Below are positions 41,501 through 45,849 of a stretch of 45,849 nt of DNA, in pieces (positions within the stretch are counted from its first letter, which is position 1; every line of letters begins with the position of its first letter). The notes under the pieces were generated by a model. That model was not told where the DNA came from and searched no databases. It saw only the letters and a list, made by a program, of their open reading frames with translations. The DNA comes from Flavobacteriia bacterium (lineage in GTDB: Bacteria > Bacteroidota > Bacteroidia > Flavobacteriales_D > Crocinitomicaceae): contig CANHRS010000012.1 in NCBI GenBank assembly GCA_947463445.1, positions 1 to 45,849 of the forward strand, given 5' to 3'. Both the position numbers and the translations under genes were made by a program.

Positions 41501-41674
41501 ATAGGAATGGTTCCAATTGCAATCGCAAAAGGTTCTGGTGCAGAATGGAAGAATGGTTTGGCATGGGTATTAATCGGTGGATTATTAAGTTCCATGTTCT
41601 TAACCATCATTTTAGTTCCGATGATGTATTATGTTGTAGATGCAGTGAAATTCAGAATCGAAAAACGTAAGTAA
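38582..41674 (+). CDS. RND-family efflux pump permease
   Basis: A 1030-residue inner-membrane RND transporter of the AcrB/HAE1 kind. It opens with ITEISIKRPSLIIVIFTILIGGGMLSYNQL. The proton-relay aspartate pair lies in GILVDDSIVVLENIYR (about residues 398-400), the usual place for RND pumps. The relay lysine is in LGLVAKNAILIVDF near the C-terminus. Two large periplasmic loops contain the expected porter domains (DFSPPLLTITTPYPGASPSIVESQVSEPMEDAL). It uses the proton gradient to expel hydrophobic compounds. Drug, bile-salt-like or lipid substrates are all possible. It is the last gene of the operon. Confidence 0.95.
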   Translation: MTITEISIKRPSLIIVIFTILIGGGMLSYNQLSYQLLPDFSPPLLTITTPYPGASPSIVESQVSEPMEDALSGLEGIKEVTSFSLENASLVLLEFEHATDLEQVMQDAQRKIEGLKKNLPNDAETPVISKIEPNASPVLQVSVTANNLEDRAFFELMKEDILPMLKQTQGVGEINVLGGDEREVRVNIDKQKAKLAGLSLAAINQAIASANIEFPTGKVKDLNEQMTVRLAGKYKTVAELQNLVLGSNGSSTIKLKDVAEVYDGIKDQLTISRYNGINGIGLRIKKQSDANAVILSKLTQEKFKSLEKKYKKEGLKFEVATDTSVPTIQAVDAVFHDLELAVFLVALVMILFLHSLRNAFIVLVSIPASLISTFIAMYLLGYTLNLMTLLAMSLVIGILVDDSIVVLENIYRHLGMGKDKRQAALDGRNEIGFTALAITFVDVVVFTPVVFVQGTISDILHQFSIVVVISTLMSLFVCFTLTPWLASRFAKETVLKHSNPLHRVLMWVERRITIFTDQYVLLVAWVLKHKLITLVGILLLFVATGAVMSTGIVGQEFVAQGDQGKFMVKLKYDKSTPFEENNATTYAIEQFILAQKDVKMVFSNVGGPSAGMGAASFGNESRSELTVKLNDHVQDQFPTAEYMSKIREKIEHKFPGIEVKTINIGMVESEEAPIEIFLSSNDTDLLMEEARRLKAAILLMPGAKDPTISTDDITPEIRVELDREKMGQLGLPIAVVGMQLQNALSGNSSSNFSENANEYDIRVMLDQGDRKNVDDIKNMSFTTTKGNVVELEEFANIVIENGFGSLERKNRLSSTTVRAYVLGTAGGTLAQKINEFLEKEPLNENVKLTWGGEVKRQQEGFGAMGTAMLIGLILVYLIMVALYDNFVYPFVVLFSIPVALIGALLALNFSSSNIGIFTMLGMIMLLGLVAKNAILIVDFTNHLKKTGKNTTEALLESVKERMRPILMTTIAMVIGMVPIAIAKGSGAEWKNGLAWVLIGGLLSSMFLTIILVPMMYYVVDAVKFRIEKRK

Positions 41675-41686
41675 TTGTTTTACCAT

Positions 41687-41718
41687 CCGTAGAGACGCGA
41701 TGCATCGCGTCTCTACGG
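41687..41718. repeat. 32-bp perfect palindrome (GTAGAGACGCGATGCATCGC type)
   Basis: The sequence from CCGTAGAGACGCGATG to its exact reverse complement gives a 32-bp perfect palindrome. Similar GTAGAGACGC...GCGTCTCTAC elements are scattered between genes in many Bacteroidota and cyanobacteria (from memory), so it is probably a REP-like or MITE-like mobile repeat. It lies 13 bases after the pump stop codon. Confidence 0.88.
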
Positions 41719-41742
41719 GGCAAACAAAATATAAATTTCATT

Positions 41743-41766
41743 AAAGGGGCTTAGGCCCCTTTTTTT
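41743..41766 (+). terminator. Rho-independent terminator of the efflux operon
   Basis: AAAGGGGC (41743-41750) pairs with GCCCCTTT (41755-41762) around TTAG, followed by T residues to 41766. It lies shortly after the palindrome and before the DUF3108 gene. Confidence 0.9.
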
Positions 41767-41816
41767 GGCACTTATTTTGATTACATTAGAAATAAGAATT
41801 TTTAAATTTATTTGCC

Positions 41817-42623
41817 ATGAAAAAGATCATCCTTTTATCCGCAATCACCGGTTTGCTATCGTTTACAACCGCTACTATAGATCCAATTTATACAGGAATT
41901 TCCTCCAAAGAGTTGCGTAAAATTGAAAATCAATCGTTTCGTGCCGGTGAGCAATTAGAATATGTCATTCACTACGGTATTATCGATGCTGGAACTGCAC
42001 GTTTAGAATTAAAGAAAGAAGATATAAAATTGAACGGTAGAGAAGTACTACATAGTGTAGGAACCGGTAGAAGTTTAGGGGCATTTGATTGGTTTTTTAA
42101 AGTGCGTGATAAATACGAAACATTTATCGATGAGGAAGGCGTTTTCCCACATGTGTTCAAGCGCGACGTGGATGAAGGAGGGTATAAAATCAACCAAGAA
42201 TATAAATTCTACCAACATGCCAATGTGATTGATAACGGGAAAGAAAAAGTGAAAGATGCACCGAGCTATGTGCAAGACATGCTTTCTTCTTTTTATTATG
42301 CACGTACATTCGATTATGAAAAAGCAAAAAAAGGAGATGTGTTTGTAATCAACTCGTATGTAGATGAAAAAGTATTTCCGATAAAAATTAAATACAAAGG
42401 AATCAAAACAATTGAAATCCGAACTGGAAAATACAAATGCTATTTGTTTAATCCGGTAGTACAAACTGGCCGTATTTTTAAACACGAAGAGGATTGTAAC
42501 TTCTACATAACTGCAGATGCCAACAAAATTCCATTATTAATCGAAGCAAAATTAATGGTAGGATCCATTAAAATGGAGTTGAGTGGATACAAAGGATTGT
42601 TGGAGCGCCTGACGAAAGTATAA
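41817..42623 (+). CDS. DUF3108-domain secreted protein
   Basis: A 268-residue protein with a signal peptide (IILLSAITGLLSFTTATI). The DUF3108 body opens with the typical FRAGEQLEYVIHYGIIDAGTARLELK and continues with SLGAFDWFFKVRDKYETFIDEEGVFPHVFKRDVDEGGYK. The predicted fold is a beta-rich periplasmic protein. Its function is not known to me. It is a stand-alone gene between the efflux terminator and the broken EamA transporter. Confidence 0.88.
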   Translation: MKKIILLSAITGLLSFTTATIDPIYTGISSKELRKIENQSFRAGEQLEYVIHYGIIDAGTARLELKKEDIKLNGREVLHSVGTGRSLGAFDWFFKVRDKYETFIDEEGVFPHVFKRDVDEGGYKINQEYKFYQHANVIDNGKEKVKDAPSYVQDMLSSFYYARTFDYEKAKKGDVFVINSYVDEKVFPIKIKYKGIKTIEIRTGKYKCYLFNPVVQTGRIFKHEEDCNFYITADANKIPLLIEAKLMVGSIKMELSGYKGLLERLTKV

Positions 42624-42749
42624 GATACCTTCACACTAGAAAAATGAATTGTTAGAGAATAGTTGTTAATTTTAAGGGCGCAAGAAAACTGAAAAATGAA
42701 TGCATCTGTTTTCAACGTATCAATTTACTAGTAACGCTTATTTCAGACT

Positions 42750-43639
42750 ATGAAAAAATGGATTCCCCATGCATCACTATTAATTTGCTGTATGATTTGG
42801 GGAACCACATTTGTAGCAATCAAAAAAATTTCGCATTTAATTGATCCCTATTTATTAGCAACCTTACGAAGTTTATTGGCGGTTTTAGTATTATTTCCAA
42901 TACTAATTGTCACCAATAAAAGCATGTCTTTTTCAATAAACAGGCCATAAAATATGGGTTTATTACTGGACTTATATTAGGGGGTATATATGTAATCCAA
43001 ACAACAGGGATGCAATTCACAAGCTCGAATCATAGTGCGTTTATTACGAGTTCAGCAGTAATTATGGTTCCGTTAATATTAGTGGTAGCAGGAAAACAAA
43101 AGTTACATTTTACACAAATAGCGTGTATCGTATTAATTGCTTTCGGCTTATATTTTTTAACAAATACCAAGGATAATCAACCGTATAATGTTGGAGATGT
43201 TATTACTTTTTTTGGAGCTATTGTTTGTGCTTCCCATATTATTTTATCTGGTCATTATGTCCGTAAAACAGAATTTTTAGGGCTAATTTTTTATCAGTTT
43301 CTATTCGCTACGATAATTTCCTTTTTAGGATTACTTATCAATAATGGTATTAATCATACTGAAGTTAATTTTTCCCCAACGGTTATTAACAACGTGTTAT
43401 ATCTTGGATTTTTTGGTACATTACTTTGTTTTTTTGTCACAGTTTGGGCACAAAAGTTTGTGAGTACAATTACAACTGCGATGATTCTATCGCTTGAACC
43501 TATTTTTGCTGCAACAACAAGTTTTATCGTATTACAAGAAAGCCTTTCTTTACTTGAAATCATAGGGGGAATAGCAATTATTCTAGGATTAATTACCTAT
43601 AATCTTCTAGATGCTAAATCAGGATTAGGTTCAAATTAA
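42750..43639 (+). pseudogene. EamA/DMT-family transporter with a frameshift
   Basis: Two parts of one transporter lie in different frames. The first (42750-42950) has MIWGTTFVAIKKISHLIDPYLLATLRSLLAVLVLFPILIV, a typical EamA opening. The second frame reads NKAIKYGFITGLILGGIYVIQTTGMQFTSSNHSAFITSS from about 42935 and runs to 43639 through the remaining helices. Joined, they give a normal protein of about 295 residues with ten helices. The shift fits loss of one T in the T run at 42929-42933 (six T instead of five would restore the frame). It is either a true pseudogene, a phase-variable tract or a sequencing error. Confidence 0.85.
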
Positions 43640-43663
43640 ATGATATAATTACTTAATCCTGAT
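43618..43663. terminator. Possible hairpin at the end of the EamA gene
   Basis: ATCAGGATTA (43618-43627) pairs perfectly over 10 bp with TAATCCTGAT (43654-43663) around a 26-nt loop, overlapping the stop codon. It lies between convergent genes and could end transcription, but it has no T tract. The rest of the 43640-43753 gap holds nothing else I can identify. Confidence 0.35.
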
Positions 43664-43753
43664 ATTATTGCGTTTATTTCATCAAACTAGGTAGAGATTT
43701 TTCTTAGTGTAAAATGAGATATAGTTTATTTTGCTTAGTTATTTCTAATTAAT

Positions 43754-45849
43754 TTATTTAACGAACTCTACAAATCCTGATATTACTTGCTCTCCATTCC
43801 CTTTATCTATAATATAAAAATAGGTACCTGTTGGAAGGAATTCACCGTTCATATTTTTTCCATCCCAATTATCTTTGTAAGGCTTATCACTTTCAAAGAC
43901 TTTATTACCCCATCTGTTCATTATTTGTACTGAAACATTTGGATATTTTTCATAATAACCTAATACCCAAAAATCATTTTTTGAATCATTATTTGGTGTT
44001 ATTATATGTGGGATTTCACTAGGAATACAATCATTTAATTCGATGTTTTTAGAACGCACACAACCATTATCATTAATGACAATTTTAAATTCACCTTTAT
44101 CCAACCCTTTTAAAGCAACAGAATTATCACTTAACAGAATATTGTCTTTATACCAAGTTATTATAGCGTTATTAGGATAACTTGTAAGTTTTATATACCC
44201 ATTTTTCTTCCCGCAATTTGAAAAATGAGTTTCAGTTTCTAATGCTGGTTTATTCACATTGACATTAATTGTAGTAAAATTATCACTATAACAGGTCGTA
44301 TTAATTAGGACTTTTTTAGTTTTTATATAATAAGGAGCAGAGATTAATTTTTCTACTAAATCCAATTTTGCATTTGGATTTGATGCTTCTGAAAAAACTT
44401 GAATTTCTGAGCTATTGTAAGGTAAAAAATTTAAATCCGAAACAAATCTAACTGGTTCATAACAAAAATCTTGATTCGTTTGACTTAATGGTAAAATCGG
44501 ATTCACAGTTACAGTTACTAAATTCATTGGTAAAAGTTCCTTTATGTCACTTGAACAAAGCTGTGTATTAATAGGAACATACATAGCATAATAAGATTTT
44601 GTAAAATCTACTTTATCATTTTTAGATAGTGATTGACCAACGATCGGTAATGTATTATCATTATACCATTTAATTGTTCCTTTTGATAAGTCATTTGTAA
44701 CACTCTTATCTAAATAAGCTACTGTATAACTGGTATTTGAACACAAACCAAACAAGGGATTAAGTTGTATGTTTTCGCCTGAATTTAATTTTACGACAAT
44801 AGGAAATCTTGTTTCATTCATGCAATTAGTAACGTTATCCATTATTGAAAGATAATACGTAGTATTTGTATTTGTAACTTTCGTTGATTTAATTATTGGA
44901 TTAAGATCATTACTAGTTGCATACCAAGAAACTGTACCTGCTGGTAAACTTGCTTTTGACTCAACTAGAGCTAAATCTGGCTTTTCATTTTGACACATAA
45001 CTACATCTGAAAGTGGATTAGTTAATGTTGGTCCCGGATTTAATTCGATATCTGTTGGGAAGTTAAAGGTCAATTTATCACCCAAACATTCACCGTCGAA
45101 AAATGCTACTTGATAATTTCCATTTGCATTATTTAGAAGTTCAGGTAATATAGGTAACCCAGCTTTATAAAAAACAAAATATTGCTGACTTGAAGCTATA
45201 GCGGGAGACGTAAATTTAATATTTGTAAAATTTAAACTAATATCTGATTTACAATAAACTTTTGTTTTGTCTAACGTTGGCGCTTGAGGTAGTGGATTGA
45301 CTTTGATTGTCGACTCTGTACCATCTGCTAAATTACATCCAGACACTGTACTTGTATATACTGGTCGATAATAAAAATTACCTGTCGTGGATTCTGTATT
45401 TGGTGTTGTAACTGTTGCTCCTACACCCCCCGTAGTTGTTGCTCGATTCCATGTAATTGAATTACCTAATCCTCCTGATACTGTTGCATTAAATGTAACA
45501 TCACTTCCCAAACAAACAGTTGTTGGTGTCACGGAATTAGTTAACCATGTTGGGTCTGCTTTTACTTCTAACGATATTACTGAACTAGTTACTGTTGTAC
45601 ATCCACTTCCTGCATCACTAACCACACATTTGTAATAATAACCTGAACCTGCTGCAATATTCCCTGTAATACTTAAGTTTGCTGTGGTACCGTTACTGTA
45701 TGTTGCATTTGAAGGGGTACTGTTGGCTACATCCGAATAAATTCCTCCACTTGTTGTAGAATACTGCCATTGATAGGTTAAACTTGTTCCGCCAGTTACT
45801 GTTACACTTGGTGAATACGTTCCCCCTTCACAGATAGAACCTGCTGTCG
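43754..45849 (-). CDS. Large Ig-like surface protein with T9SS type B sorting domain (5' part beyond window)
   Basis: The frame on the minus strand stays open to the right edge, giving at least 698 residues without the N-terminus. A GTG at 45625 is internal, because the residues upstream of it (GSICEGGTYSPSVTVTGGTSLTYQWQYS) continue the same Ig-like repeat pattern. The C-terminal 80 residues are a type B CTD (IITPNNDSKNDFWVLG, IMNRWGNKVF, WDGKNMNG, LPTGTYFYI, ISGFVEFVK). It would be secreted by the T9SS and displayed on the cell surface, probably as an adhesin. No PorP/SprF partner lies on its 3' side, so either its partner is upstream or it uses a distant one. Confidence 0.92.
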   Translation of the reverse strand, partial: TAGSICEGGTYSPSVTVTGGTSLTYQWQYSTTSGGIYSDVANSTPSNATYSNGTTANLSITGNIAAGSGYYYKCVVSDAGSGCTTVTSSVISLEVKADPTWLTNSVTPTTVCLGSDVTFNATVSGGLGNSITWNRATTTGGVGATVTTPNTESTTGNFYYRPVYTSTVSGCNLADGTESTIKVNPLPQAPTLDKTKVYCKSDISLNFTNIKFTSPAIASSQQYFVFYKAGLPILPELLNNANGNYQVAFFDGECLGDKLTFNFPTDIELNPGPTLTNPLSDVVMCQNEKPDLALVESKASLPAGTVSWYATSNDLNPIIKSTKVTNTNTTYYLSIMDNVTNCMNETRFPIVVKLNSGENIQLNPLFGLCSNTSYTVAYLDKSVTNDLSKGTIKWYNDNTLPIVGQSLSKNDKVDFTKSYYAMYVPINTQLCSSDIKELLPMNLVTVTVNPILPLSQTNQDFCYEPVRFVSDLNFLPYNSSEIQVFSEASNPNAKLDLVEKLISAPYYIKTKKVLINTTCYSDNFTTINVNVNKPALETETHFSNCGKKNGYIKLTSYPNNAIITWYKDNILLSDNSVALKGLDKGEFKIVINDNGCVRSKNIELNDCIPSEIPHIITPNNDSKNDFWVLGYYEKYPNVSVQIMNRWGNKVFESDKPYKDNWDGKNMNGEFLPTGTYFYIIDKGNGEQVISGFVEFVK

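Noticed and set aside
42750-42950. A separate 66-residue membrane protein
   Set aside because: It is the first two helices of the EamA transporter, whose remainder continues in another frame directly downstream.
45387-45635. An 82-residue + strand protein
   Set aside because: It lies inside the minus-strand Ig-like gene and has no domain or start context of its own.

Overview
The window looks like chromosomal DNA from a Bacteroidota bacterium, most likely order Flavobacteriales. The family is a guess: Crocinitomicaceae or a Fluviicola-like lineage. Supporting signs are low GC, two proteins with type IX secretion (T9SS) type B C-terminal domains, PorP/SprF and OmpA/TPR/PD40 proteins, DksA and LspA variants typical of the phylum, and promoters with the Bacteroidota -7 box TAnnTTTG. 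No tRNA, rRNA, CRISPR array, phage or transposase gene was seen.

Region 1 (1-5664, + strand) is a tight signalling operon. It holds the end of a histidine kinase, CheD, CheB, a CheY-like receiver, a CheC-like phosphatase, a degenerate receiver fused to a SpoIIE/PP2C phosphatase, a SiaB-type kinase and a SiaC-type phosphoprotein. It joins a chemotaxis-adaptation set to a Sia partner switch. No CheA, CheW, chemoreceptor or SiaD cyclase lies inside the window. Region 2 (5808-20218, +) follows a hairpin. It encodes a TerB-like/ABCG transporter fusion, a 2022-residue PKD/Ig/FN3 surface protein with a type B sorting domain, PorP/SprF and an OmpA protein. After an internal promoter come a small secreted protein and a lipoprotein, then a strong terminator. 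My inference is that region 1 controls this cell-surface machinery.

Region 3 (20397-27650) has one small unknown + strand gene, then minus-strand genes: a UbiA prenyltransferase, a second OmpA/TPR/PD40 protein, QueE, and a five-gene operon of three tandem paralogues (possibly SpoIIAA/STAS-like), a PAS-type histidine kinase and a LuxR-type response regulator. Region 4 (27651-29640) is divergent from that operon. It holds a beta-barrel gene and a broken second copy of the same transcription unit, in which promoter, last 30 codons and terminator survive around an unrelated lipoprotein gene.

Region 5 (29758-35857) carries a DksA/TraR-like protein, LspA, a LETM1-related protein with a TerB-like segment, a secreted beta-propeller-like protein, a HAD phosphatase, a DUF3109 protein and an ALDH7-type dehydrogenase. 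Region 6 (35858-36216) is gene-free, with a terminator, a 7 x 10-bp repeat array and a 20-bp palindrome. Region 7 (36217-45849) has a TolC/adaptor/RND efflux operon, a 32-bp palindrome, a DUF3108 protein, a frameshifted EamA-family transporter, and on the minus strand a second type B CTD surface protein that runs off the right edge.

The best candidates for something new are the Che-Sia-transporter-adhesin locus (1-20218) and the five-gene paralogue/two-component operon with its divergent, duplicated barrel unit (24570-29640).
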